This document shows positions 8,392 through 15,458 of a stretch of DNA of 64,000 nt, piece after piece. Origin of the DNA: an uncultured Bacteroidales bacterium (GTDB lineage Bacteria; Bacteroidota; Bacteroidia; Bacteroidales; UBA932); assembly GCA_944323345.1 (NCBI GenBank), contig CALUSC010000001.1:124001-188000 (forward strand), given 5' to 3'. Numbering within the stretch: position 1 is the stretch's first letter; every line of letters begins with the position of its first letter. The position numbers were made by a program, and so were the translations under genes. Below the pieces are notes generated by a model. It did no database searches and was not told the DNA's origin. It worked only from the letters and a program-made list of their open reading frames with translations.

Positions 8392-9804
8392 ATGCTTAAG
8401 CAAGGACTGGAACTGAAACAGACGCAGAAGTTGTCGCCTCTGCAGATACAGACTATCAAGCTGATAGAGCTGCCTACGCAGGAATTGGAGCAGCGTATAA
8501 GGAAAGAACTGGAGGAAAACCCTGTCCTGGAGGAAAATACCGCCGGTGAAGAAGACGACGAAGACAATGCTCCGAGGGAAGTTTCCCTGTCTGAGTACAA
8601 GGATGATGATCCTATTCCGAGTTATAAGCTGAAAGTCAATAATTACGGGAAGGATGAACGGCCTGTCTACAATACTTTTTCGGTAAAGGAAAGTTTTACG
8701 CAGAGTCTCATGGAACAGTTGGGATTCAGGAACCTGACCGACCATCAGCATGCCGTGGCGGCTTTCATCATAGGAAGTCTCGACGATGACGGATATTTGC
8801 GGCGTGACGTGGACAGCCTGGTGGATGACATGGCTTTCAGGGCCGGCATCGAGTCAGACGAGAAAGAGGTGGAGGCCATGCTCGGTGTCATTCAGGAATT
8901 CGAACCGGCAGGTGTAGGTGCCAGAGATCTCAGGGAATGTCTTCTCCTGCAGATAAAATGTCTGAAACAGACTCCTGACGTGGTGAATGCCACCAGAATC
9001 CTCAGGGATTTCTTTGCGGAATTCACGAGCAAGCATTATAGCAGGATTATTGCCCGTACGGGCATGACGGAGCAGGATCTGAAGGCCGCCATCGCCAAGA
9101 TAGTGAAACTTAATCCGGCACCGGGCGGGCAGATAGATGACTCATACAGTGATCAGGCCCAACAGATTGTTCCGGATTTCGTCCTTACTCTGGACAACGG
9201 CGAACTCAAGCTTACCATGCCGAGGTTTTCCATACCTGAACTGAAAGTAAACCGCAAGTATGCTGACATTCTTATGGATGCGGCCAATTCTTCAGAGCGT
9301 GAGAAAAAGGAAGCGGCGGCATTCGTGAAGAAGAAACTGGATTCCGCGAAATGGTTTGTGGAGGCTATAAAGCAGAGACATAATACGTTATATAGTACCA
9401 TGCAGGCCATAATAGACTATCAGCACGACTATTTCATGGATGGCGACGAGTCGCATCTGAAGCCTATGGTCCTGAAAGATATCGCGGAGCGTACCGGCTT
9501 TGACATATCTACCATATCAAGGGTCGTGAACAGCAAATATATCGAGACCCATTTCGGTATTTATTCCCTGAAATATTTCTTTTCAGAAGGTATGGAGAAT
9601 TCCGAAGGCGAAGAGGTTTCTACGCGCGAACTCAAGAAAGCCCTTCAGGAGTGCGTGGATGCTGAAGACAAGCGCAATCCTCTTACGGATGACCAACTGG
9701 TGGCTGAAATGGGAAAGAAAGGATACAAGGTGGCACGCCGTACCATCGCCAAATACCGCGATCAGCTGAATATCCCGAAGGCCCGCATGCGTAAAGAACT
9801 GTAA
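8392..9804 (+). CDS. rpoN: RNA polymerase sigma-54 factor
   Basis: 470 residues, family length. The N-terminal glutamine/leucine-rich region I (MLKQGLELKQTQKLSPLQIQ) that contacts enhancer-binding ATPases is followed by an acidic linker, the core-binding domain, a helix-turn-helix and the C-terminal RpoN box ARRTIAKYR at about residues 448-456, which reads the -24 element. It directs transcription from sigma-54 promoters and needs an AAA+ activator, none of which is in the window. A GGGGAGGGG tract a few bases before the ATG is a rare strong Shine-Dalgarno-like site in this genome. Confidence 0.97.
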   Translation: MLKQGLELKQTQKLSPLQIQTIKLIELPTQELEQRIRKELEENPVLEENTAGEEDDEDNAPREVSLSEYKDDDPIPSYKLKVNNYGKDERPVYNTFSVKESFTQSLMEQLGFRNLTDHQHAVAAFIIGSLDDDGYLRRDVDSLVDDMAFRAGIESDEKEVEAMLGVIQEFEPAGVGARDLRECLLLQIKCLKQTPDVVNATRILRDFFAEFTSKHYSRIIARTGMTEQDLKAAIAKIVKLNPAPGGQIDDSYSDQAQQIVPDFVLTLDNGELKLTMPRFSIPELKVNRKYADILMDAANSSEREKKEAAAFVKKKLDSAKWFVEAIKQRHNTLYSTMQAIIDYQHDYFMDGDESHLKPMVLKDIAERTGFDISTISRVVNSKYIETHFGIYSLKYFFSEGMENSEGEEVSTRELKKALQECVDAEDKRNPLTDDQLVAEMGKKGYKVARRTIAKYRDQLNIPKARMRKEL

Positions 9805-9819
9805 TCGATTCCGGTTCCG

Positions 9820-10473
9820 TCAGTCTTTTTCTCCGTATGCCAGGTCGCCTGCGTCTCCGAGTCCGGGTACGATATATGAGTGGCTGGTCAGTTCTTCGTC
9901 TATGGCTGCAGCCCAGAGCGTTATGTTGTCTTTCGCAAGATTCTTCTGAAGATATTCCACGGCATATACGCTGGAGATAGGGCATACCAGATGCGTGTAG
10001 GCAGGTTCTCCGTGTTCCAGCAGTTTGTTGAAGGCTATTTCAAGCGATGCTCCTGTCGCCAGCATGGTATCTGCCAGAATCAGTGTTTTGTTGTCGAGAG
10101 ACGGGCTGCTGGCGTATTCGATATTGATATGGAAGTCATCTCCTTTGTCATATTTCCTGTAGGCTGCCACGAAAGCGTTCTGCGCTTCATCGAAGATATT
10201 CAGGATTCCTTTGTGCAGAGGTACGCCTGCCCTGAGTATGGTAGCCGCTACTATCGTGTTGTCAGGAGTATTGATATTGGCTATGCCTAACGGAGTGTAT
10301 ATTTTCTTTTCCGAATAGTCCAGGGTCTTGCTGATTTCGTATGCGAATATCTCTCCTATACGTTCCAGGTTAGTGCGGAAACGCATCCTGTCTTTCTGAA
10401 CGTTTATGTCACGTATTTGTGCGACGAATTTGTTGAGAGCAGTATTGTTCTCGCCCAGATTGATGATTTTCAT
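9820..10473 (-). CDS. upp: Uracil phosphoribosyltransferase
   Basis: 217 residues from MKIINLGENN. It carries the phosphoribosyl-pyrophosphate loop (ILADTMLATGASL) and the C-terminal uracil-binding signature YIVPGLGDAGDLAYG. It makes UMP from uracil and PRPP in pyrimidine salvage. A longer frame reaches 10560 but overlaps radC; the -7 box TATATTTG (10496-10503, minus) supports the start at 10473. It is convergent with rpoN, with only 15 bases between stops. Confidence 0.93.
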   Translation of the reverse strand: MKIINLGENNTALNKFVAQIRDINVQKDRMRFRTNLERIGEIFAYEISKTLDYSEKKIYTPLGIANINTPDNTIVAATILRAGVPLHKGILNIFDEAQNAFVAAYRKYDKGDDFHINIEYASSPSLDNKTLILADTMLATGASLEIAFNKLLEHGEPAYTHLVCPISSVYAVEYLQKNLAKDNITLWAAAIDEELTSHSYIVPGLGDAGDLAYGEKD

Positions 10474-10495
10474 AGCAGCGGTTTTGTATATGCTG

Positions 10496-10503
10496 CAAAT
10501 ATA
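10496..10503 (-). promoter_or_regulatory. -7 box of upp
   Basis: TATATTTG on the minus strand matches TAnnTTTG 23 bases upstream of the upp start, just past the stop codon of radC, so upp can be transcribed separately from radC. Confidence 0.55.
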
Positions 10504-10504
10504 T

Positions 10505-11227
10505 CTATTTTTTCCATTGGTCACAAGTCGTGTTTGCGCTGTACAGTTTTTCATCGGCAAAGCTGTAGTACCTGTCGTCAGAGATTACTATATGGTCGAC
10601 TAGCGATATTTCGAATGTTTCGGCTGCCTTTTTCAACATCATGGTCTGCTTTACATCTGCTGATCCGGGCATCGGATTCCCTGAAGGGTGGTTATGTACC
10701 AGTATGATCCCGTGTGCCTTTTTTTCGAGGGCCTTCCGTATGATTATCTTCACGTCGAGTACCGTGGCTGTCATGCCTCCTGAACTGAGCATTTCGTGTG
10801 CGATTATATAGTTCGCCCTGTTCAGGAAGAATATCCAGCATTCTTCGTGCGACAGGCCTTTCATGACTGGGAACATAATGTCGAAAATCTGTCCGGCGCA
10901 GGTTACGGACTCTTTTTTACAGGTACTTTTCTCGTATACGAATCTTTTCCCAAGTTCCATGGCCGCCGCGACGGATATCGCCTTGTCCGTGCCTATTCCT
11001 TTTATTTCCTTCATCCTGTCCACGGAAAAATCCGCCAGCCCTGCCAGGCTGTTTCCTGCCGATGCCAGCAGCTCCGATGCTATCTCCAGGGCGTTTTTCC
11101 GGCCTGTACCCGTACGCAGTATAATAGCCAGCAGTTCCGGAGTGCCCAGTGCCCTCGCTCCTTTTTCCGCCATCTTTTCCCTCGGTCTTTCTTCCGGTTT
11201 CATTTCAGAGATTTTCATTTTCAACAT
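10505..11227 (-). CDS. radC: RadC family JAB/MPN protein
   Basis: 240 residues. The N-terminal helix-hairpin-helix region (ELLAIILRTGTGRKNALEIA, then IKGIGTDKAISVAAAMELGKR) is followed by a JAB metalloprotease-like domain with the zinc motif HNHPSGNPMPGSAD, which fits HxHx7Sx2D. RadC was first linked to DNA repair, but its activity is unsettled. No mobile-element genes adjoin it, unlike many plasmid radC copies. M4 (11218) is an alternative start. Confidence 0.93.
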   Translation of the reverse strand: MLKMKISEMKPEERPREKMAEKGARALGTPELLAIILRTGTGRKNALEIASELLASAGNSLAGLADFSVDRMKEIKGIGTDKAISVAAAMELGKRFVYEKSTCKKESVTCAGQIFDIMFPVMKGLSHEECWIFFLNRANYIIAHEMLSSGGMTATVLDVKIIIRKALEKKAHGIILVHNHPSGNPMPGSADVKQTMMLKKAAETFEISLVDHIVISDDRYYSFADEKLYSANTTCDQWKK

Positions 11228-11287
11228 ATCTTTTTATCAGGTTCGACATCCGGCATGCGGCAGTAAAGGTATATGCTGCGGAGCAAT

Positions 11288-11325
11288 AAAAAAACCGGAA
11301 AGGATTATCCTGTTCCGGTTTTTTC
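11288..11325. terminator. Bidirectional Rho-independent terminator
   Basis: AAAAACCGGAA and TTCCGGTTTTTT surround a short spacer. The hairpin with flanking A and T tracts lies 52 bases beyond the stop of the carboxyltransferase gene, whose transcript it most likely ends. Confidence 0.85.
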
Positions 11326-11376
11326 TTTTTCTGAAAGAGATTTTTCTCTTCCGATATGTTCCGTATGACTGGAATG

Positions 11377-13158
11377 TTATTCTACAAAGGCGAGAATCTC
11401 TCCTTTAGCGACGAAATCTCCCTGCTTGCAGCAGACAGCCACGATCTTGCCGTCGCATACAGGCATCACTTCTTCCATGCCATAGTAGGTCTGGATGTAG
11501 CTCATTGCCGTTCCGGCCTTGACTTCCGTTCCGACTATAGGGGCCGTAGAAGCGTCGTCCACGTCGATCTGCCACAGAAGCTGGCCTTTTACCGGGGCCT
11601 GTACAGGCTTCGCGTTCGGGAACTTCTCCGCGATCTTCTCTACGTCATATTTAGGGACTTCCACTACAGGCCTGGTGATGATTACAGGTGCTCCGGCCTT
11701 TTCTTTCATGGCTTCAAGGTCTTTCTTGAATCTTTCCTTGGCTACGCCGCTCTTGTAGTCCCTGTACTGTCTCTCATGCATGGCGAATTCGAAGAGTTCC
11801 TCATCATCCTGGCCGTAGTCCCATCCTTCCTCGTCCATCATCTTGCGGAAATGGTCGAGTTCGTTCGGGAACGCATCCTGAGGATTTCCGGTGTAGAATT
11901 CGAGACCTTTCTCCTTGGCCAGTTCCACGATTTCAGGAGCCAGTTCGCCAGGAAGTTTTCCCATCTTTCCGAGAATCATGTTCCATGTATCCTTGTCGAT
12001 GGTAGTCCACCTCGGTTTGCCTTTCAGGATGTTCATCAGGTTCATCAGAGCAGTGTTCTTGACATACTGGCTGAACGGTGTCACGAGTGGCGGATATCCG
12101 AGTCTCGGCCATACGTATGCCACTTCCTGGAACAGCATTACCATAAGGTTGTCTACGCTGAGTTCATCCTTGCCCTGTGCCCTGAGGGAAGCATTTATGG
12201 CTCCGCGGAATCCAGTCAGGTCGGCCATCATGGATCCCATCATCCCTCCCGGAAGGCCGCATCCTACGAGGAGCGAACTCATGTGGGAGTTGTTAGGGTC
12301 AATCCAGTATCCGAGGAATTCGTCGATGAATTTCTGGGTGAGACGGCGCACTTCCATGTAAGCATCCATGTTGAGGTCCTTTACGAGGAAGCCGTCAGCT
12401 TTCATCATTTCCCTTATGGTGATGACATCCGGGTGAACCTTGCCCCAGGAGAGCGGTTCAACTGCGACATCGAGATAATCAGCACCTGCACGGGCTACCT
12501 CAAGCATTGAAGCCGGGGAAAAGCCTGGACCGCAATGTCCGTGGTACTGTACCTTTATGTGCGGATATTTTGTCTTGATGGACTTCGTGAGCTCTCCGAG
12601 CATGGTAGGACGTCCTATGCCGGCCATGTCCTTGAGGCAGATTTCATCGCATCCGTAGCCTACTACCTTGTCCACGATATCCATGTAATATTCCACAGTG
12701 TGGATAGGTGAGTTGGTAATGGAGAGGGCCACCTGTGAGATCATTCCTCCTTTCTTGGCGTATTCTACTGAAAGCCTGAGGTTCCTGTGGTCATTAAGAC
12801 CGCAGAATGATCTGGATATATTCGTCCCTTGTTTGCATTTTACCTTATACATCAATTCCCTTACATCTGCAGGGACTGGATTCATCCTCAATGCATTGAG
12901 GCCTCTTTCGAGCATATGGGTCTGGATACCCGCCTTGTTGAAAGGCGCAGTCCATTCGCGTACGGCCTTGTTCGGATTTTCTCCGAAAAGAAGGTTCACC
13001 TGTTCGAAGGCGCCGCCGTTGGTCTCAACTCTGTCGAAGCAGCCCATGTCAATGATGGCTGGAGCTACTTCTTTCAACTGGCTTACTGTCGGAACATATT
13101 TTCCTGACGACTGCCACATATCTCTGTAGACCAGAGAAAATTTTATTTCTCTCTTCAT
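11377..13158 (-). CDS. Pyruvate carboxylase subunit B / oxaloacetate decarboxylase alpha-like carboxyltransferase lacking the biotin lysine
   Basis: 593 residues. The N-terminal TIM barrel is the carboxyltransferase of pyruvate carboxylase, oxaloacetate decarboxylase alpha or transcarboxylase 5S. Its metal and catalytic residues are present: D13 (YRDMWQSS), K176 in LKDMAG (the carbamylated lysine) and H206-x-H208. A conserved HMGL-like middle region follows, and then a C-terminal biotinyl/lipoyl-like domain. In that domain the site normally read as AMKM is YYGMEE (residues 558-563), with Gly560 where the biotinylated lysine should be. It may transfer a carboxyl group to or from a separate biotin carrier; none is encoded nearby. 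Promoter-like TATATTTG sits at 13244-13251 (minus). Confidence 0.85.
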   Translation of the reverse strand: MKREIKFSLVYRDMWQSSGKYVPTVSQLKEVAPAIIDMGCFDRVETNGGAFEQVNLLFGENPNKAVREWTAPFNKAGIQTHMLERGLNALRMNPVPADVRELMYKVKCKQGTNISRSFCGLNDHRNLRLSVEYAKKGGMISQVALSITNSPIHTVEYYMDIVDKVVGYGCDEICLKDMAGIGRPTMLGELTKSIKTKYPHIKVQYHGHCGPGFSPASMLEVARAGADYLDVAVEPLSWGKVHPDVITIREMMKADGFLVKDLNMDAYMEVRRLTQKFIDEFLGYWIDPNNSHMSSLLVGCGLPGGMMGSMMADLTGFRGAINASLRAQGKDELSVDNLMVMLFQEVAYVWPRLGYPPLVTPFSQYVKNTALMNLMNILKGKPRWTTIDKDTWNMILGKMGKLPGELAPEIVELAKEKGLEFYTGNPQDAFPNELDHFRKMMDEEGWDYGQDDEELFEFAMHERQYRDYKSGVAKERFKKDLEAMKEKAGAPVIITRPVVEVPKYDVEKIAEKFPNAKPVQAPVKGQLLWQIDVDDASTAPIVGTEVKAGTAMSYIQTYYGMEEVMPVCDGKIVAVCCKQGDFVAKGEILAFVE

Positions 13159-13243
13159 ATCGAATTGTTTTGTTCTATTCCGGCCCGTAACCGAAGTAAG
13201 TTAACAGTTATTGTCTGACTCGTGCTTAATTTCAGCAATCCTG

Positions 13244-13272
13244 CAAATATATAGATTTTTTCAGTTAGTCAA
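13244..13272 (-). promoter_or_regulatory. Promoter of the carboxyltransferase gene
   Basis: On the minus strand TTG (13270-13272), 18 bases and TATATTTG (13244-13251) match the Bacteroidetes promoter pattern. The leader to the ATG at 13158 would be about 80 bases; I see no riboswitch in it. Confidence 0.5.
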
Positions 13273-13312
13273 CCCAAATTCGAAAAAAGAAAACAAAAAT
13301 TGCCTTATGCTC

Positions 13313-13342
13313 TTGACAGAATCATTATTTTGTGTATCTTTG
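13313..13342 (+). promoter_or_regulatory. tRNA-His promoter
   Basis: TTG (13313-13315), a 19-base spacer and TATCTTTG (13335-13342) lie 17 bases before the mature tRNA, with both boxes exact. Confidence 0.75.
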
Positions 13343-13359
13343 CAGTCCCAAATGAATAT

Positions 13360-13434
13360 GGTGCCCATAGTTCAGTTGGTTAGAGCGTCAGATTGTGGTT
13401 CTGAATGTCGTCGGTTCGAATCCGACTGGGCACC
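13360..13434 (+). tRNA. tRNA-His (GTG)
   Basis: Cloverleaf with acceptor GTGCCCA/TGGGCAC, anticodon loop TTGTGGT (anticodon GTG) and T-loop TTCGAAT. An extra G at 13360 faces the C at 13434, giving the G-1:C73 pair that identifies tRNA-His to its synthetase. CCA is not encoded. Confidence 0.97.
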
Positions 13435-13439
13435 CTTCC

Positions 13440-13476
13440 AAGTCCTTGAAATCCATAGGTTTTCAGGGACTTTTCG
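13440..13476 (+). terminator. Terminator of tRNA-His
   Basis: AAGTCCTTGAAA and TTTTCAGGGACTT form a long stem with G-U pairs around an 8-base loop, directly after the tRNA and followed by TTTTCG. Confidence 0.65.
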
Positions 13477-13506
13477 TTTATATTGCCCAAATTCGGCAAT
13501 GTGGAG

Positions 13507-13552
13507 AAAAAGGAAAGCAACTATCTGGGTTCAGATAGTTGCTTTCCTTTTT
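13507..13552. terminator. Perfect 21-bp hairpin between tRNA-His and tRNA-Pro
   Basis: The arms at 13507-13527 and 13532-13552 are perfect inverted copies around a four-base GGTT loop, beginning with AAAAA and ending with TTTTT. It fits a bidirectional terminator, chiefly for tRNA-Pro on the minus strand, which ends three bases away. Confidence 0.8.
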
Positions 13553-13554
13553 GG

Positions 13555-13627
13555 TCGGGATGAGGCGACTCGAACGCCCGACCCCTACGTCCCGAACGTA
13601 GTGCGCTACCAACTGCGCTACATCCCG
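13555..13627 (-). tRNA. tRNA-Pro (CGG)
   Basis: Minus-strand cloverleaf with acceptor CGGGATG/CATCCCG, anticodon stem CTACG/CGTAG, loop TTCGGGA (anticodon CGG) and discriminator A. CCA is not encoded. It is preceded, 7 bases upstream of its 5' end, by a 108-base element shared with tRNA-Glu. Confidence 0.96.
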
Positions 13628-13634
13628 ATTTTTT

Positions 13635-13742
13635 GTTTCTTTCGGGCAATTTCGTCGTTGACCTTCACTTCTCGTCGGTCATTTACAAGAGTAAACTCCC
13701 GTCCTCGTCGTTCGGCAGCCTTGAACTTGCCTCAAAACAAAC
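13635..13742 (-). repeat. tRNA leader repeat, copy 1 (tRNA-Pro)
   Basis: About 108 bases nearly identical to 14184-14292. Both copies are in the same orientation and end 7 bases before the 5' end of a tRNA. The minus strand can fold: an outer helix pairs 13645-13649 with 13727-13731 (GGCAA/TTGCC), and two abutting hairpins pair TGACC/GGTCA (13659-13663 with 13677-13681) and TTTAC/GTAAA (13682-13686 with 13691-13695). The function is unknown to me. Confidence 0.85.
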
Positions 13743-13758
13743 AGCCTTGAATTTTTTA

Positions 13759-13794
13759 TGAAAAAGAAGCTGCCACCCGACAGCTTCTTTTTCA
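13759..13794. terminator. Terminator after rpsT
   Basis: AAAAAGAAGCTG (13761-13772) and CAGCTTCTTTTT (13781-13792) form a 12-bp stem with an 8-base loop and A/T flanks, 34 bases past the rpsT stop. A separate 14-base palindrome AACCTTTAAAGGTT sits at 13804-13817. Confidence 0.8.
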
Positions 13795-13827
13795 GCTATT
13801 GAAAACCTTTAAAGGTTACTTTGATGC

Positions 13828-14082
13828 TTATGAAAGTTTATTGATATAAACTGCAATACCGCTCTTGAGGTTGGCAGCCTTGTTCTTGTGGATGACACCT
13901 ATCTTTGCAAGTTTGTCAATCATTGAATAAACTTTAGGTGCGTTAGCTTCTGCTGCAGCCTTGTCTGTGGTATTTCTGAGGGCGCGGATGGCGTTCCTCG
14001 TAGTCTTTGCATAATACCTGTTATGCAATCTGCGTCTTTCGTTCTGACGATTACGCTTATCTGCTGATGCGTGATTTGCCAT
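13828..14082 (-). CDS. rpsT: 30S ribosomal protein S20
   Basis: 84 residues, close to the usual length. [22 protein letters not shown]-type N-terminus, then a three-helix bundle ([44 protein letters not shown]) that binds the 5' domain of 16S rRNA. It lies between tRNA-Glu and a terminator and probably shares the tRNA-Glu transcript. The short basic sequence is unmistakable. Confidence 0.98.
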   Translation of the reverse strand: MANHASADKRNRQNERRRLHNRYYAKTTRNAIRALRNTTDKAAAEANAPKVYSMIDKLAKIGVIHKNKAANLKSGIAVYINKLS

Positions 14083-14104
14083 TGTTTTTATTTTTTATAT
14101 TTCG

Positions 14105-14176
14105 TAGTGGGTAGGGGAATCGAACCCCTATTGCAAGAATGAAAATCTTGAGTACTAACCGTTATACGAACCCACC
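14105..14176 (-). tRNA. tRNA-Glu (TTC)
   Basis: Minus-strand cloverleaf with acceptor GGTGGGT/ACCCACT (first pair G-U), anticodon stem CAAGA/TCTTG with loop TTTTCAT (anticodon TTC) and T-arm AGGGG/CCCCT. Discriminator A; CCA not encoded. It lies 22 bases upstream of rpsT and 7 bases downstream of leader repeat copy 2. Confidence 0.96.
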
Positions 14177-14183
14177 GGTTTTC

Positions 14184-14292
14184 GTTTCTTTCGGGCAATT
14201 TCATCGTTGACCTTCACTTCTCGTCGGTCATTTACAATGAGTAAACTCCCGTCCTCGTCGTTCGGCAGCCTTGAACTTGCCTCAAAACAAAC
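14184..14292 (-). repeat. tRNA leader repeat, copy 2 (tRNA-Glu)
   Basis: About 109 bases matching 13635-13742 apart from one substitution (A14203 for G13654) and a one-base length change in a hairpin loop (AATGA at 14236-14240 for AAGA). Outer helix 14194-14198 with 14277-14281; hairpins 14208-14212 with 14226-14230 and 14231-14235 with 14241-14245. It is part of the transcribed leader if the promoter at 14374-14405 is used. Confidence 0.85.
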
Positions 14293-14373
14293 TTCAAACT
14301 TTTTTCGTTTCTTCCGAATAATCTAATGCCTGTCATCATTCTGGAAGAACCCCTCTTTCTCATTTGGGGAGTG

Positions 14374-14405
14374 CAAAGGTATGTATTATTTTTTTTCCTT
14401 CAAAA
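14374..14405 (-). promoter_or_regulatory. Promoter of the leader-tRNA-Glu-rpsT transcript
   Basis: On the minus strand TTTTG (14401-14405), a 19-base spacer and TACCTTTG (14374-14381) are exact matches to both Bacteroidetes boxes. It would start transcription near 14368, about 75 bases ahead of leader repeat copy 2. Confidence 0.75.
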
Positions 14406-14410
14406 TATTT

Positions 14411-15412
14411 TTACTCTTTTTTCCCTGAATTATTCCATTCGAATGAGTAAAGAATAGATTCCACCTCTCTCAGATAATTCCTCTTGTCATACTTCGGGGC
14501 ATATACAAATCCTTCGAGTACAATTATTTCCTTCCCGTCCTGACTGTAAAACGCATGAGAGACGAACGGCCCTCCCATATAATCATTATAGACTTCCCAG
14601 AATCCACGCATTTCGGCAAAGTCGCGTCCCTTGTACTTCAGATATTCTACGGAAGGCATGGTGATCGTACTGGTCGTCATGTACGTATTCTCAAACATTC
14701 CTGGAACGTTGTTCTTGAGGAATTCGTTCCTTTTGGCCACCAGGTACTCCGGCTCGAAATCGCCCTCGCCAGTAGCCGGGAACTTATAGACGAAAATATC
14801 CTGAAGTATCTGTGTGTCATACGCTATCCACAGGAAATCGGCAGTCTGTTTCTTGATTTTGTACCCGGCAGGGAAATACGGGGAACCTCCCGCGAACTTG
14901 CATACGACCGGCCTTAGCGATGATTCTTCGTATTTCTTCGAATTGGCTATGATCCTGTCTCTTTCCGCCTGTTCGAGCATTGTCTGTATATTCCTGCCCT
15001 GAGTCGTGATCAGGTCGAGTGCCGTCTCGTCATCCTTTGCCAGAAGATTGATTACGCACTGGGGACTTGCCCATACGTCTGTCCTGTATTCTACCCGTGA
15101 GGAATCTATGTTATGGTCTATGTCCACAAGCAGGAGATTCCTGTGGATCTGGAAGATATTCGAAAAATTCGACGGAGCGATGTTTACCAGGGTATACAGG
15201 GGTTCTTTCTGCGGCAGGAACGGGCAGTCGCTGGCGAGAAGGACACGCAGTGAATTGCCGACTTCTCCCTCCCATTCATTCTGGTTTATCACGATAATGA
15301 CTTCTCCTGCCTTGCCGCTGACATTCGGAAGCAGTTTCCTGCCATTACCTCCACATGACCCGGCAAGTGCGGATATCGCTGCTATTGCCGATAATATAAA
15401 TATTCTTTTCAT
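14411..15412 (-). CDS. DUF4837 family lipoprotein
   Basis: 333 residues from MKRIFILS. The signal ends in the lipobox ALAGSC, followed by a mature domain I recognise as DUF4837 (VIIVINQNEWEGEVGNSLR, then QIHRNLLLVDID). This family is confined to Bacteroidota and has no assigned activity. The protein should be anchored in the outer membrane or outer leaflet. It follows rseP by about 46 bases in the operon M23-dxr-rseP-DUF4837. A start 33 bases upstream is less likely because it lengthens the signal. Confidence 0.85.
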   Translation of the reverse strand: MKRIFILSAIAAISALAGSCGGNGRKLLPNVSGKAGEVIIVINQNEWEGEVGNSLRVLLASDCPFLPQKEPLYTLVNIAPSNFSNIFQIHRNLLLVDIDHNIDSSRVEYRTDVWASPQCVINLLAKDDETALDLITTQGRNIQTMLEQAERDRIIANSKKYEESSLRPVVCKFAGGSPYFPAGYKIKKQTADFLWIAYDTQILQDIFVYKFPATGEGDFEPEYLVAKRNEFLKNNVPGMFENTYMTTSTITMPSVEYLKYKGRDFAEMRGFWEVYNDYMGGPFVSHAFYSQDGKEIIVLEGFVYAPKYDKRNYLREVESILYSFEWNNSGKKE

Positions 15413-15458
15413 GTCGTAAATTTTATTTTCAGGTATAATGCGCAATTTACTAAAAAAA

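Noticed and set aside
11356-12510. A 384-codon frame antisense to the carboxyltransferase gene
   Set aside because: It lies opposite a clear enzyme gene with intact motifs; long antisense frames arise from the codon use of this genome.
13211-13750. A 179-codon open frame across tRNA-His, the hairpin, tRNA-Pro and leader repeat copy 1
   Set aside because: It translates RNA genes and terminators. Its last part is only the translation of the repeat.
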